A DNA stretch of 64,000 nt from CAWBRY01 sp963791295 (lineage in GTDB: Bacteria > Bacteroidota > Bacteroidia > Chitinophagales > Chitinophagaceae), in NCBI GenBank assembly GCA_963791295.1, contig CAWBRY010000004.1, positions 372,001 through 436,000 of the forward strand. The letters are read 5' to 3'. The position numbers and the translations under genes were made by a program. Every line of letters starts with the position of its first letter. The stretch's first letter is position 1. The notes under the pieces are model-generated. The model did not search any database and was not told the origin of the DNA. It saw only the letters and a program-made list of their open reading frames with translations. Shown piece after piece: positions 7,643-17,967 of this stretch.

Positions 7643-10600
7643 TTATCGCATCAAATACATTTTGCCGTAGCCTTTATTGAAGTACTTGTCGGTATTATCG
7701 CTCTCTGCTTTGTACTTATCCAACGATTTTCCATTCAGGTTAGTCACGACGCGGTACAAATAAATGCCATTCGCGAGCTTTGAACCATACTGATCGGTGC
7801 CATCCCACTTGAACTCAGTTATATTCCGTCCAATGTGAAGCGGGCCTAATTCATTCTTGGTGATCTCTCGCACTATCTTACCCGTGATCGTCATGATCTC
7901 TATCTTGATGTTCTGCGGCACTTCACTTCCTGTGACGGTGAAGACGAATGCCGTGGAGGTCGTAAACGGATTTGGATAATTCAGCATGTTGGAGATCATC
8001 GGCTTATTGATCACCTGGAACGCCACGCGATACTCCATCGCTCCAGCTGTGTTATCACTCTTATCCTTGCCGCTTACGATCAATTCATATTCCCCGTCAT
8101 CAAGGAATGCAGGCTTGAAGTCGATCGTTGCCGTATTATCCGGATTTGGAGCCTGCCCTGCAGGATTAAAGTGCAGGGTATCACTGCTGAATGAATATTT
8201 TCTTAGTGAACCGTCGGGGAATCTCACCTGAACATTCACCAGGCTGGTGTCATCCAGCGCCAACCATTTAGCTTCATCCTTCAATTTCACAATGATAGCC
8301 GGCTTGGATGAAACGATATCACGATTCAGGATATGTACTCCATCGAATGTTACATCCAGCAAAGGACTAATGCTGTCCACTTTCACGAAGAAATTGCGGA
8401 AGGCAAAATTATTGTAATGGTATTGTTCCGGCTGATCTTCGTCAGGGTTCACTTCGACATACATTGTATTCATCCCTCCCAGGTTTCTCGTGTCCACCAG
8501 CGTTGATGCCTGAAGTGTATCATTTACCAACAATGGTCTCTTTCTCGGAATGGGAACAACGTGCGGTACATTATTTCTGTCTGTAATGACCATCTTCAGC
8601 AGGATGCTGTCGAATGCCGTTGTACTAATATTCTTGAACGCTACTTTAAAGTCCAGTGGCTCACCCGGCTCAAGCGTATCTTTCGTTGACAGGTAAATGT
8701 TAGGAGCTATGGCGCCCTCAGGTATAGGTACGCTGGTCACTCGCCAGTATTGCAATTGGTATGGTGTGAAATGAACCGAGTCAAGGTTTTTCATCCTTAA
8801 CTTAATATATGGATATTGCAATGCGCTCACGCTGGAAATGTCATAATCCTGCTGACTTGCATCAAGACCGGAATACAATACGGTTTCAGTACCCAGCACG
8901 TCCACCCCGACTACATCTACTGTTGGACTGTCGCCCGGAGTCACATCAGGAGCATTAGTTCCCCTCCATATCACTTTCTTCCATGATTTCGCTCTTCCAA
9001 ATAGCGGCGAAGTAATGTATCCCAGCGTATCGGGAGTTTTTAAGTCTTTGGAAATGGATACCAGGTCATAAATACCATTAGTAATCGTGGAAACAGGTCC
9101 AAACCCGGCGTCTCCTTTTTTATAAATATGAATGAATGCTTTCGCCGAAGTAAAAGAATCCAATTTATCAAAGCCCACGGCTTTGAGTTTATGATACAGT
9201 GAATTATCATGACCATAAACCGACGTATCCGCCTTCCACGCGCTGATAAATTCGCTGCCCTGCGTGTAATTCAACACGTTTCGTACCACAACGATCCAGC
9301 CATTCGGGATAGAGTCCATGAAATCCATGGCCAACTTCCGGGATGGGCGGGACATGTAGCTATACTCAAAATTCCATTGCCGCGAGGGTGCACACACGCC
9401 GGCGCTTCCATAAAGTCCCGTCAGGTTTTGCCTCGGCTTAAATTTCAATGGATCGAATATGTTGAAGATTAACGAGAACCCTACACAGGCACTACGGATA
9501 AATGGATTTCCATCCGGCGACACAATGATATCTCCTTCCTGGCCCGTTGCCGTAATAAATACTCCATTCTTTGAAAAGACGAAGTGCGGCAGTGAATCAT
9601 AATTCCAGGCCCTGGTATTCGGGTTCAGAAGAACACGCTGCTGATTAGATTTGGTCTGTTGAAAATAATGGGACTGATTGAACCCATCTTCACTGTTGGG
9701 CAAATAAATGAATGAAGAAGTGTTCCAAACAGGAGGACCAGAAACTGGTTCCGGACCCACCCTCCAATAATAAACCGTACTATCGAGGAATGTAATGCCC
9801 GGTGTAAACTCAAGCAATCCACCGGTAGAAGTTACACTCCTGGATATCTTCAGCGGAGAGTTGAAAAGCTCCGTCGTATCCATCTCCATATTATATTGTC
9901 TCGAAGGGCTGAAAGGATCGGCCGTCGAAGCAAAAACATGGATATTCTGCTGGTTAACGATGGCGAAGGTAGCCGGTGAAATGATCCTTGCCTCATCTTC
10001 GAAAATGAAGACATCCTTCGTAATAGTATTGTTTGTTTCGTAGATCTCGTCTACAGCGTTGTCCGCATCAATAGTGATAGTTATTTTATTAAGCCCTTTA
10101 TCCCTGGTTGCAACAATGGGAATATTGAACGTAAGGGAATCCTTGTAATGGGGCGCGGGTATAGTATCTCTTTCAACAATCTCCGTCGTCAGATCGGGAT
10201 AGGTCCTTTTCACTTCCACGACGATATTTCTATTGATAGCGGACCCAATATTCATAAAGCCGGCACTTACCTTAAAGGATGATTCGGCCACTGAAACGAA
10301 AGAAGGCGATATCTTGACCAATGGGTCTTCGATTACGTAATCAGGCTTTGGAAATGAATTCAGCTTGATCGCCGGATCGCCATGCAAGGTGGATTGCTCG
10401 CAATGTATTCTTGCATAGAAATCGTTTTGAGTGGTCAGGTTATAGGTTTGGGCAATAGTTTCATCCATTATCTCTCCCAGGGATCGTCCGTATTTGGTAG
10501 TGGCCAGGGCTTTATAAGTCCGGGAGTTAAATATGTCAAGGTAGTGGACAATTCCCAGCGAAGTACTCGCGATACTCGCTATTCCTCCCCGGTCCTGTGC

Positions 10601-12688
10601 CAAAACATATTTTTCAGAGATTGTTTCTTTGGTAGATAGCCGCGCCAGGTTAAAGTTGAAAAAATTTCCTGCATTACAACCTAGTAAAATAAAGAGCGGA
10701 TATTTTCCGGTGTTGTTATAATTCTGGGGATCATCCAGGTTATACTCGAGGGTAGTAGCTGAGGAGTGTCCAAAATAGGTGACGAGGCTCAAGCCGGTTT
10801 GAAAAAGGTTTTGCAAGCGGACACTATTCGCCTGCTGAACCACGTCTGCTGATGTCTTGCTAAAAGTTTCAACATGGGCGCCAAAGAAAGTATCGACTAT
10901 TGTTTGACGATATCCTTCCATATAATTATCCAGGATATTTTGCAGATTCTCATCACTGGCTCCGATGACATGAGCTACATTCTTCATCCAGGCTTTGTCG
11001 GCGATCAGTGGCGAGGGCGTTGCCTGCGCAAGATCATACTGCTTCACCTTGTTGAGGTAGACCGTGATCTCATCCCCTGTAACGACGGATAGTCTGCCGA
11101 TGGGCACTTTAGGAGTTTCATCCAGTCCCGGTTCTGCTGTCAACAGGTTATCTGATCCTGGCTGACCCCACGTCGGCACCAGGGCTAGTTTATTGATATT
11201 CGCGTTGAAGCGGTAACTGCGATACTGATCATAAGATAATCCTTTACCAATTAGGAAAACATCCCGGATGGGTTGGGTTGTGAAATTATTCCTTGCCCAC
11301 CAAATGAAATTTCTGATGCCAAGCGGGTTCTGCGTAGCTCCAAAACCGAACTGATCGATAAGCTCATCGATCATGTATATTTTGGCATTATATCCACCTC
11401 CCGCCGAAGAGCTCCTGTACAGTCTATAGTTTTCCACCGGGTTTATTCCGCCTGTGCCTACCGTCAATGTGGGATGAGAGATGATCAGGTAGTCGCCCTG
11501 GTTTACAGCCAGCCTAAAATCAATAAAATTTCGCTGAGTCATCGACGTTACCTGAGTAATGTTACCTGCATCCTGACTCACCAACACCATTTTTCGGTCG
11601 CTGAAGGATGGTTGTAACGCAATTTTTATCAATGACGGGTTAGTTATATCAGCTACATAGCGAGTTCCGTTGGTCAGATCGTAAAGCACAGGTGGCACCG
11701 CATTGTAATTGAAATTGGATATTTCCAGGTAATTCCCACTCGTGTTGGCAGGTAATTCAAAGTAAAAATTACGCGAGTTGCCAAAATTGAACTGTCGTGG
11801 ATATATCAACTCATTTTTCGCAATGACAAGACGATCATTCGGAAATGTACAACCATTAATGATGGCAATATTGGCTGTGCCTGAACTGATCTGTGCCAGT
11901 GTAACCGGAGCGACTGCCTTGGCATAGTCAAAAAAGTCCATCGTTCTGTTGACGATCGTATCTCCATTCAACTTAACAACCAACTGTCTTGGATTAAGTG
12001 CATTACCTGCGGCATTGACCTTAAACGTTGCATCCGGCGCGCCGGGGCCGGTATATAGCGCGAGGTTACTAAGTATCACTGACCTTGTTCCCCCCGTCCC
12101 CAGATTTGAAGAAGTAAATGCTTCGCCTATGTCATATGCCGACGAATAAACATTTGAGCCTACTACTGCTGCATAGCCCGGGTTGAAGATCTCACCATAG
12201 GTGGTCACATTTGTGTACATAAAATAAGGCTCGGGAAGAAGGGTATTGCCGGCAATATCATTTGTGGTTGGATTCAATCTCAGGTTGCTGCCGGCGGCAT
12301 TAACTGTAAGAAAGAATACGGCAGTATCATTCTGCGCGCTCCACTTGTCCACCAATTGGTAGTCCGGATCACGGAACAATGCCTTGTCTGGTTTCCCATC
12401 ATTCATTTCTCCCCAAAACTCTATGTAATCGCCGCCGCCAAAGGGGCCTGTTTGCACAGAAGTGTAAAGAGGCACCTGCTCGCCATTTCTCCAAAGCTGG
12501 AACTGTTCTGCAGGCGTACTTCCGAGGCCCAGGGAAGACAGTGTGGATTGATTGATCCGGTAGACGCCGGTCACCCACACATTAAATTTGTAATAGGTGT
12601 TGCTATAATTTATCCATTCATTATTGAACGGCTGTGCCTGTGCCAGGAGACCAGTAAAAAGCAATAATGAAAGTAAAAATCGTTTCAT
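7643..12688 (-). CDS. Putative type IX secretion sortase, PorU2-like (C25 family)
   Basis: The 1681-residue exported protein has an N-terminal signal peptide (MKRFLLSLLLFTGLLAQAQ). A C25 gingipain-like peptidase domain spans about residues 400-770, with the catalytic pair His641 (YFGHSSATT) and Cys671 (LLGCNAGNF). CARDB/Ig-like segments follow, and the end is FlgD-like (NYPNPFT, then DGTDQYGSKLANGIYLYRV). PorU cleaves the C-terminal signal of type IX cargo and attaches the cargo to lipopolysaccharide at the outer membrane. Classical PorU proteins are about 1100-1300 residues. The larger size and the PorV-like partner directly upstream fit the PorU2/PorV2 pair known in several Bacteroidota. 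The exact subfamily is an inference. Confidence 0.85.
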   Translation of the reverse strand: MKRFLLSLLLFTGLLAQAQPFNNEWINYSNTYYKFNVWVTGVYRINQSTLSSLGLGSTPAEQFQLWRNGEQVPLYTSVQTGPFGGGDYIEFWGEMNDGKPDKALFRDPDYQLVDKWSAQNDTAVFFLTVNAAGSNLRLNPTTNDIAGNTLLPEPYFMYTNVTTYGEIFNPGYAAVVGSNVYSSAYDIGEAFTSSNLGTGGTRSVILSNLALYTGPGAPDATFKVNAAGNALNPRQLVVKLNGDTIVNRTMDFFDYAKAVAPVTLAQISSGTANIAIINGCTFPNDRLVIAKNELIYPRQFNFGNSRNFYFELPANTSGNYLEISNFNYNAVPPVLYDLTNGTRYVADITNPSLIKIALQPSFSDRKMVLVSQDAGNITQVTSMTQRNFIDFRLAVNQGDYLIISHPTLTVGTGGINPVENYRLYRSSSAGGGYNAKIYMIDELIDQFGFGATQNPLGIRNFIWWARNNFTTQPIRDVFLIGKGLSYDQYRSYRFNANINKLALVPTWGQPGSDNLLTAEPGLDETPKVPIGRLSVVTGDEITVYLNKVKQYDLAQATPSPLIADKAWMKNVAHVIGASDENLQNILDNYMEGYRQTIVDTFFGAHVETFSKTSADVVQQANSVRLQNLFQTGLSLVTYFGHSSATTLEYNLDDPQNYNNTGKYPLFILLGCNAGNFFNFNLARLSTKETISEKYVLAQDRGGIASIASTSLGIVHYLDIFNSRTYKALATTKYGRSLGEIMDETIAQTYNLTTQNDFYARIHCEQSTLHGDPAIKLNSFPKPDYVIEDPLVKISPSFVSVAESSFKVSAGFMNIGSAINRNIVVEVKRTYPDLTTEIVERDTIPAPHYKDSLTFNIPIVATRDKGLNKITITIDADNAVDEIYETNNTITKDVFIFEDEARIISPATFAIVNQQNIHVFASTADPFSPSRQYNMEMDTTELFNSPLKISRSVTSTGGLLEFTPGITFLDSTVYYWRVGPEPVSGPPVWNTSSFIYLPNSEDGFNQSHYFQQTKSNQQRVLLNPNTRAWNYDSLPHFVFSKNGVFITATGQEGDIIVSPDGNPFIRSACVGFSLIFNIFDPLKFKPRQNLTGLYGSAGVCAPSRQWNFEYSYMSRPSRKLAMDFMDSIPNGWIVVVRNVLNYTQGSEFISAWKADTSVYGHDNSLYHKLKAVGFDKLDSFTSAKAFIHIYKKGDAGFGPVSTITNGIYDLVSISKDLKTPDTLGYITSPLFGRAKSWKKVIWRGTNAPDVTPGDSPTVDVVGVDVLGTETVLYSGLDASQQDYDISSVSALQYPYIKLRMKNLDSVHFTPYQLQYWRVTSVPIPEGAIAPNIYLSTKDTLEPGEPLDFKVAFKNISTTAFDSILLKMVITDRNNVPHVVPIPRKRPLLVNDTLQASTLVDTRNLGGMNTMYVEVNPDEDQPEQYHYNNFAFRNFFVKVDSISPLLDVTFDGVHILNRDIVSSKPAIIVKLKDEAKWLALDDTSLVNVQVRFPDGSLRKYSFSSDTLHFNPAGQAPNPDNTATIDFKPAFLDDGEYELIVSGKDKSDNTAGAMEYRVAFQVINKPMISNMLNYPNPFTTSTAFVFTVTGSEVPQNIKIEIMTITGKIVREITKNELGPLHIGRNITEFKWDGTDQYGSKLANGIYLYRVVTNLNGKSLDKYKAESDNTDKYFNKGYGKMYLMR

Positions 12689-12723
12689 TGATCAGAGTTT
12701 TGTAGGGACGGAATAAAATTATT

Positions 12724-13833
12724 TTAATTCTTTTTCTTCTTATTCACCATATCCAGACGTAAAGAAAAAATATGCGTAAACAACGGATTCGATTGATTGG
12801 AGAGGTTTGTAAAGGCATAGTCAATGGTCACATTGGTGATGCGGAAGCCTGCACCGGCCCCAGGTTGATAGATCCAAACCCTCTTCTGGTTCAGTGTATC
12901 TGCATCTGCCAGCGCGCGTTGGAAATTATTAATGCCTGCCCTCAGGTAAAAGATGCGATTGATGTTCAACTCCAGACCCAACTTTGGATCACCGCTCACG
13001 GGGTCTGCACTGATCAGCGTATTGCGCTTACCGTCAAACGTTAGGTCAATATTTGCTTCCGCGAGCAGGCTGACTTTCTTGCTCAACCTGAAATCGTGTG
13101 CGATACCCAATACCAGCCGCGGAGCGGTCAGTTCAGTTGACTTGACCGGTATCTCATTATTCGTGAGGTAAAGAACTTCTTTTTCTTTTTCGGTAAATGA
13201 AAACGACCATGCATTGAAAGTGCTGGTAATGTCGCGACCGGCAATGCCGAATTTCCATCTGTTATGGATGATCTGCAGACCCGCATCTATTCCAAAGCCC
13301 CATGCCTTTGCAAACTTGCCGACGCTACGATGAATGACTTTTGCATTCACACCAAAATTCACGTTCTTGTTGGCAGACTCTTTTAGTTTTTGTGCAAATG
13401 AAATGAGAAATGCATAATCGGCCGAGGAAAACGCCTGGATATTATTATAATTCAATGATCCATCAGGCTCTACAAGGAATAAAGTATTCATGATATCATC
13501 CACGGCAAAGCGAAGACCGGTAATTCCAATAGTTCTCCTGTTATTTGCAGAGGGAAAGGCTATGCTTGCGTAGTCGTATTTGCCGATACCGGCAAAATAC
13601 TCGGCGTGCATCAGGTTGATTTGGGGATTTTCTTTAACCCCGATTAATCCTGCAGGGTTCCAGTAACCGGCCGTTCCATCATCAACCGACGCTACCTGTG
13701 CACCACCCATAGCAAGACCGCGGGCTCCGGCCCCAATGTTGAGGAATTCGTTAGAGTATTTTCTGAATTGAGAGTTCGCGCCGAGGTATAGTATGGACAG
13801 AAATAGGGTGAAGCTAAGTTTGGTCGGTTTCAT
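12724..13833 (-). CDS. PorV/PorQ family outer-membrane protein, PorV2-like
   Basis: The 369-residue protein has a signal peptide (MKPTKLSFTLFLSILYLGANS). The family N-terminal motif is FLNIGAGARGLAMGGA, then DGTAGYWNPAGL, and a predicted 14-strand FadL-like barrel follows. PorV shuttles type IX cargo from the translocon to the PorU sortase. It is the first gene of a two-gene unit, 35 nt before the PorU2-like gene, so the two proteins probably act as a complex at the outer membrane. It could be either the canonical PorV or its PorV2 paralogue; the large PorU next to it favours PorV2. Confidence 0.85.
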   Translation of the reverse strand: MKPTKLSFTLFLSILYLGANSQFRKYSNEFLNIGAGARGLAMGGAQVASVDDGTAGYWNPAGLIGVKENPQINLMHAEYFAGIGKYDYASIAFPSANNRRTIGITGLRFAVDDIMNTLFLVEPDGSLNYNNIQAFSSADYAFLISFAQKLKESANKNVNFGVNAKVIHRSVGKFAKAWGFGIDAGLQIIHNRWKFGIAGRDITSTFNAWSFSFTEKEKEVLYLTNNEIPVKSTELTAPRLVLGIAHDFRLSKKVSLLAEANIDLTFDGKRNTLISADPVSGDPKLGLELNINRIFYLRAGINNFQRALADADTLNQKRVWIYQPGAGAGFRITNVTIDYAFTNLSNQSNPLFTHIFSLRLDMVNKKKKN

Positions 13834-14008
13834 TCGGATATTTTTCGATAATGGTTTGGAATAGGACAGTGTTTCTTAAGGTCGGGCTGCTTGTAAAAAT
13901 AATCTTTAACCCGCGAAAATCATAGCATCGCGATGAAAAAGACTATATACTGAAAACGAATCTGTTAGAAAAATATTGCATCCCGTGAATGCCGAGCTTA
14001 AACTGCCT

Positions 14009-14016
14009 TATTTTTG
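14009..14016 (+). promoter_or_regulatory. -7 element for tyrS
   Basis: TATTTTTG matches TAnnTTTG exactly, 22 nt before the ATG at 14038, giving a short leader. Confidence 0.5.
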
Positions 14017-14037
14017 CTGCAAATCACCTAGTTGGAG

Positions 14038-15307
14038 ATGGACCTGATAGAAGAACTTCGATGGAGGGGAATGATCCAGGAAATCATGCCTGGAACCGAT
14101 GAGCAGCTCAAGAAAGAAATGACGGCTGCTTATATCGGTTTCGACCCTACTGCCGACAGCCTTCACATAGGCAGCCTGGTCCCGATCCTGCTGCTCGTTC
14201 ATCTTCAAAAGGCTGGCCATAAACCATTTGCTTTGGTCGGCGGAGCGACGGGCATGGTAGGTGATCCCAGCGGCAAAAGCGAGGAAAGGAATCTGCTCAG
14301 CGAAGAGGAATTACAGGTTTAACCAGGAGGGCGTGAGCAGACAGTTGGCTCAATACCTGGATTTCGATCCTACGAAATCCAACTACGCTGAGATCGTGAA
14401 CAACTACGATTGGTTTAAAGACATTCATTTCCTGGATTTTATACGTGATGTGGGAAAACATATCACCGTCAACTACATGATGGCGAAGGAAAGCGTGAAA
14501 AAGCGCATTGAAGGCGATACAGGGATGAGCTTCACTGAATTTTCCTACCAATTGGTACAGGGTTACGATTTTTATTGGCTATATAAGAACAAGAATTGCA
14601 AACTTCAAATGGGCGGAAGTGATCAATGGGGCAATATTGTTACCGGCACCGAACTCATACGGCGAAAGGCGGGTGGTGAGGCGTTTGCATTTACCTGCCC
14701 CCTGATCACAAAGACCGATGGCGGCAAGTTTGGAAAGACAGAAAGAGGAAATGTTTGGCTGGATCCAAAGAGGACCTCTCCATATCACTTTTACCAATTC
14801 TGGCTTAACGCCAGTGATGAGGATGCAGTCAAGTGGATCAAAATATTTACGTTTTTGCCTTCAGATGCGATCGGGAAACTGATACAACAGCATCAAGACG
14901 AGCCTTCATCAAGGACGTTGCAGAAAGCTCTCGCACGGGAGGTCACAGTTTTTGTTCATGGTGAGCAGGAATTCAATACAGCAGTTGAAACCACGGCTAA
15001 GCTTTTTTCCGATCATGCGGAGAGTTTGACTTTGGATGACCTGGAAAGTATGGAAGGCACCGTGAAATCCAATTTCACCAGGGAAAAAATTCAATCCGGA
15101 ATAGACATCATTTCCTTCCTGGCAGAGGCAGGCATTTTTTCAAGTAAAGGAGAAGCAAGGAAGATGGTCCAGGGAGGCGGAGTGAGTGTCAATCGAAAAA
15201 AAGTCGAGGATATTAACAAGAGAATCGAAAGCAGCGACTTGCTGCACGATCAATATCTGTTGATACAGAAAGGCAAGAAGAATTATTATTTGATCAAGGC
15301 TATTTAA
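14038..15307 (+). CDS. tyrS: Tyrosyl-tRNA synthetase, interrupted by a one-base frameshift
   Basis: This cytosolic class I synthetase charges tRNA-Tyr. The first frame (14038-14322) has the HIGH-type motif LHIGSL and GDPSGKSEERNLL, then stops. The second frame (from about 14321 to 15307) continues with NQEGVSRQLAQYLDFD, the GSDQWGNI tyrosine site, the KMSKS variant KFGKT and a C-terminal S4 RNA-binding domain. Removing one T from the GTTT at 14317-14320 joins the frames into a normal-length protein. All motifs are intact and the gene is normally essential, so a sequencing indel is more likely than a true pseudogene. A TTG at 14032 is an alternative start. The 3' end overlaps the SGNH gene by 4 bp. 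Confidence 0.9.
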
Positions 15308-15981
15308 TTCGATTTGATCACCTTCCACATTTCTTCAGCGACCAATTGATTGCCTTTTGCATTTAGATGGACCCGGTCTGTGGTGAGTATGCCGGATTCT
15401 TTATTCTCACTATTATTTTTCAAATTGTATTCAAGAAATAATTTGCGAAGGTCAACCAGCGGCAGGTTATTCTTTGATGCGATAGCCCTGATGATCGCGC
15501 TGTATTTATTTAGATCGCCGTCTTGTTGATTGGTAAAATCTGTCTTTTCTCCAATCGCGGCCGGTGTGCAAATGATAACCTTGATATTTTTATCCTTACA
15601 TTTTTTCAGTATGGCGTTATAAAATTTCTCAAACTTATCCGCATCGGTTCCAGTGCCATAGGATGTTTTATGCCAAACGTCATTTACGCCAACATAAATG
15701 ACTACCTCGTCCGGATTTTTACTCAGCACATCGTCATCCAATCGCAGGTAAAGATCATAGACTTTATTTCCTCCAATGCCTGATCCCATAAATTCAAACT
15801 GATCTTCTTTTTTCTCTAAGCGGCATAAGCTATCGATTCGCGTAATATATCCGCCTGGCTTCACTCCCGCTTCTGTTATGGAGTCGCCAAAGAAAATGAT
15901 TTTGGTTTTCTTTTGCGGAGTGAATGCCAGAGAAAAAATCAAAAAAACACCAATAATTGTTTTCATCCTTGAATTTGACAT
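15304..15981 (-). CDS. SGNH/GDSL hydrolase family esterase
   Basis: The 225-residue protein has an N-terminal hydrophobic export signal. The SGNH blocks are present: FFGDSI (Ser34), a glycine at GGNK, GVND (98-101), and the Asp-His pair DRVHLNAKG (Asp202, His205). It is an extracytoplasmic esterase or lipase with unknown substrate, possibly acetyl groups on glycans. It starts 2 nt after the S9 peptidase stop, so the two are translated from one message, the last two genes of the cyanophycin-side operon. ATG at 15966 is a possible alternative start directly before the hydrophobic stretch. Confidence 0.85.
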   Translation of the reverse strand: MSNSRMKTIIGVFLIFSLAFTPQKKTKIIFFGDSITEAGVKPGGYITRIDSLCRLEKKEDQFEFMGSGIGGNKVYDLYLRLDDDVLSKNPDEVVIYVGVNDVWHKTSYGTGTDADKFEKFYNAILKKCKDKNIKVIICTPAAIGEKTDFTNQQDGDLNKYSAIIRAIASKNNLPLVDLRKLFLEYNLKNNSENKESGILTTDRVHLNAKGNQLVAEEMWKVIKSN

Positions 15982-15983
15982 CT

Positions 15984-17927
15984 TTAATCTTTGCTACTCT
16001 TTTCCTCTTTCTTAGGCATGAGGTACTTCGCAAAGAAGCGGTCCATAGCTTTATACAGGTCGATCTTATTATTTTCATTCACAAATCCGTGGCCTTCGTC
16101 ATTCTTGACAATGTATTCTACTTCCACGCCCCTTTTCTTTAAGGCCGCAACCATTTGGTCACTTTCATCCTTATTCACTCTTGGGTCGTTCGCTCCCTGC
16201 GCCACTAGCAATGGCGCTTTGATCCTTTCTGAATGTAAAACTGGCGACGCTTCGGCAAGCAGCACACTGTCTTTCACCGGATCGCCGACCAATTCATGAA
16301 ACATGTCGTTGTAAGGTTGCCAGTAAGGTGGAATCGTCTTCATGAATGTAAACATGTTAGCGACACCCACATAGTCAACCGCGCAACAATAAAGATCGGG
16401 TGTAAATGTTACCCCAGCCAACGTGGCATATCCACCATAGCTACCTCCATAGATCGCAACACGTTTCGGATCGGCAATACCTTCCTTGATCAACCAATTC
16501 ACGCCATCGGTGATATCATCCTGCATTTTCTTTCCCCATTGCTTGGAACCCTTCAGCCAGAATTCTTTTCCGTATCCGGTAGAACCGCGAAAGTTCATTT
16601 GAAAAACGGCATATCCTCTATTTGCCAGGAACTGTATTTCCCTATTAAATTGCCATGAATCCCTGTACCATGGGCCTCCATGCGGATTGACGATTACGGG
16701 TAGGTCTTTTTGTTCAACACCCTTGGGGTAAGTGATATATCCGTGGATCGTGAGTCCGTCCCTGGAAGTGTATTGAATGGGTTTCATAGAAGCCATGTCT
16801 TCTTCCTTTATCCATGGCAATGCATCTGCGAGGAACTTCGTTTCGCCAGATTTCTTATCATAGAAATAATATTTGGCGGCCAGTTTATCATTACCTGTCC
16901 AGACGATGTACTTATCCTCCGCATCATTATTATTGCTGATACTGATTTCATATCCCTTGAATTTGTCCTGCATTTTTTTGTATTCGTCCTCGGTTTCTTT
17001 ATCCAGGAATTGTTTCTCACCTTTCCAGGAGGTAAAGTAGGCGATAGTGATTGCCTTTCTTTTTGGCGAATATGCAAGTCCATCTACATCATAATCCTTG
17101 TTGCTGTAAATCTCTCTCAATTCTTTGTTAGCCGCGAGATCATACTCCACGATGGCGGTTTTGTCGCGACCAATATTGGTAGACGCAAAAATATTTTTGT
17201 TATCAAATGTGAAGAACTGTGGAGCGAAACTATCCTTATAACTAGTTGTCAGCAACGAATCAAATGGCTCCTGCTCATTAGCTCTCTGGTAGAAGGTTGT
17301 ATTCACGCCATCCGTTTTTGTCGCAATCCGGATCACCCCATTATGATCTGAATACCAATTGTCATAGTTCTTGTCATTCTGGTAGAGTAATTTCATCTCG
17401 CCTGTCTCAATATTGATACTATATGGATCAAAGTAGCGGGCATCTCTTTTATTCAAGCCGATCATGACTTCCTTTTCTTTGCCGGGCACATGGCGATAAT
17501 CATTTAGTATCTGTGTCCTTACCTTAGGATAGGGTGTTAGTGCTTTCAAATCCTTGCCATCCATGGAAACAGAAAACAATTGAAAATTCTCATCTCCTCC
17601 CAGATCCTGTAAATAAATGATGCGGTTACCCTTCCACTGATATTCATAAATATTACGCGCCGTATCGCTGGTGACCGGGGTGCCGGTTGAATCCGTTATT
17701 TTTCTTACAAATACGTTAGTATGTCCTTTATGTGGAGAGAGATAAGAGATATACTCGCCATCAGGGGAAACCTGCCATCCAAATTTTTCGGGGTTCTTAA
17801 AAAATTCTTCTACCGCAATTATCGGCGGTTTTTCTTCTTTTAATTTATCAGATTTGGTGGAGCACCCGAAGGCAAATAGTAATAAGATCGCTGCAAAAGC
17901 AGGCAGTTGCCTGGAATAAAATTTCAT
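15984..17927 (-). CDS. S9 family prolyl-oligopeptidase-like lipoprotein
   Basis: The 647-residue protein has a lipoprotein signal with lipobox FAFGC (Cys22). A beta-propeller-like half (about 40-390) is followed by an alpha/beta hydrolase domain with nucleophile Ser496 in YGGSYGG, Asp581 in QGANDPR and His613 in DEGHGF. S9 enzymes of this acylaminoacyl-peptidase/DPP type release short N-terminal peptides or acyl-amino acids. It is likely held in the periplasm or at the outer membrane. It lies 40 nt after cyanophycinase in the same direction. It could help digest peptides, but S9 enzymes are not known to cut beta-Asp-Arg isopeptide bonds, so a role in cyanophycin breakdown is only a guess from position. 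Confidence 0.88.
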   Translation of the reverse strand: MKFYSRQLPAFAAILLLFAFGCSTKSDKLKEEKPPIIAVEEFFKNPEKFGWQVSPDGEYISYLSPHKGHTNVFVRKITDSTGTPVTSDTARNIYEYQWKGNRIIYLQDLGGDENFQLFSVSMDGKDLKALTPYPKVRTQILNDYRHVPGKEKEVMIGLNKRDARYFDPYSINIETGEMKLLYQNDKNYDNWYSDHNGVIRIATKTDGVNTTFYQRANEQEPFDSLLTTSYKDSFAPQFFTFDNKNIFASTNIGRDKTAIVEYDLAANKELREIYSNKDYDVDGLAYSPKRKAITIAYFTSWKGEKQFLDKETEDEYKKMQDKFKGYEISISNNNDAEDKYIVWTGNDKLAAKYYFYDKKSGETKFLADALPWIKEEDMASMKPIQYTSRDGLTIHGYITYPKGVEQKDLPVIVNPHGGPWYRDSWQFNREIQFLANRGYAVFQMNFRGSTGYGKEFWLKGSKQWGKKMQDDITDGVNWLIKEGIADPKRVAIYGGSYGGYATLAGVTFTPDLYCCAVDYVGVANMFTFMKTIPPYWQPYNDMFHELVGDPVKDSVLLAEASPVLHSERIKAPLLVAQGANDPRVNKDESDQMVAALKKRGVEVEYIVKNDEGHGFVNENNKIDLYKAMDRFFAKYLMPKKEEKSSKD

Positions 17928-17967
17928 TTTTATTGATTTTGAATTGGGCCGCCAAGATAAGTAATTC

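Noticed and set aside
16710..17351. 213-residue open frame opposite the S9 peptidase gene
   Set aside because: The peptidase has all its catalytic motifs; the opposite frame is Cys/Phe/Ile-rich with no family features.
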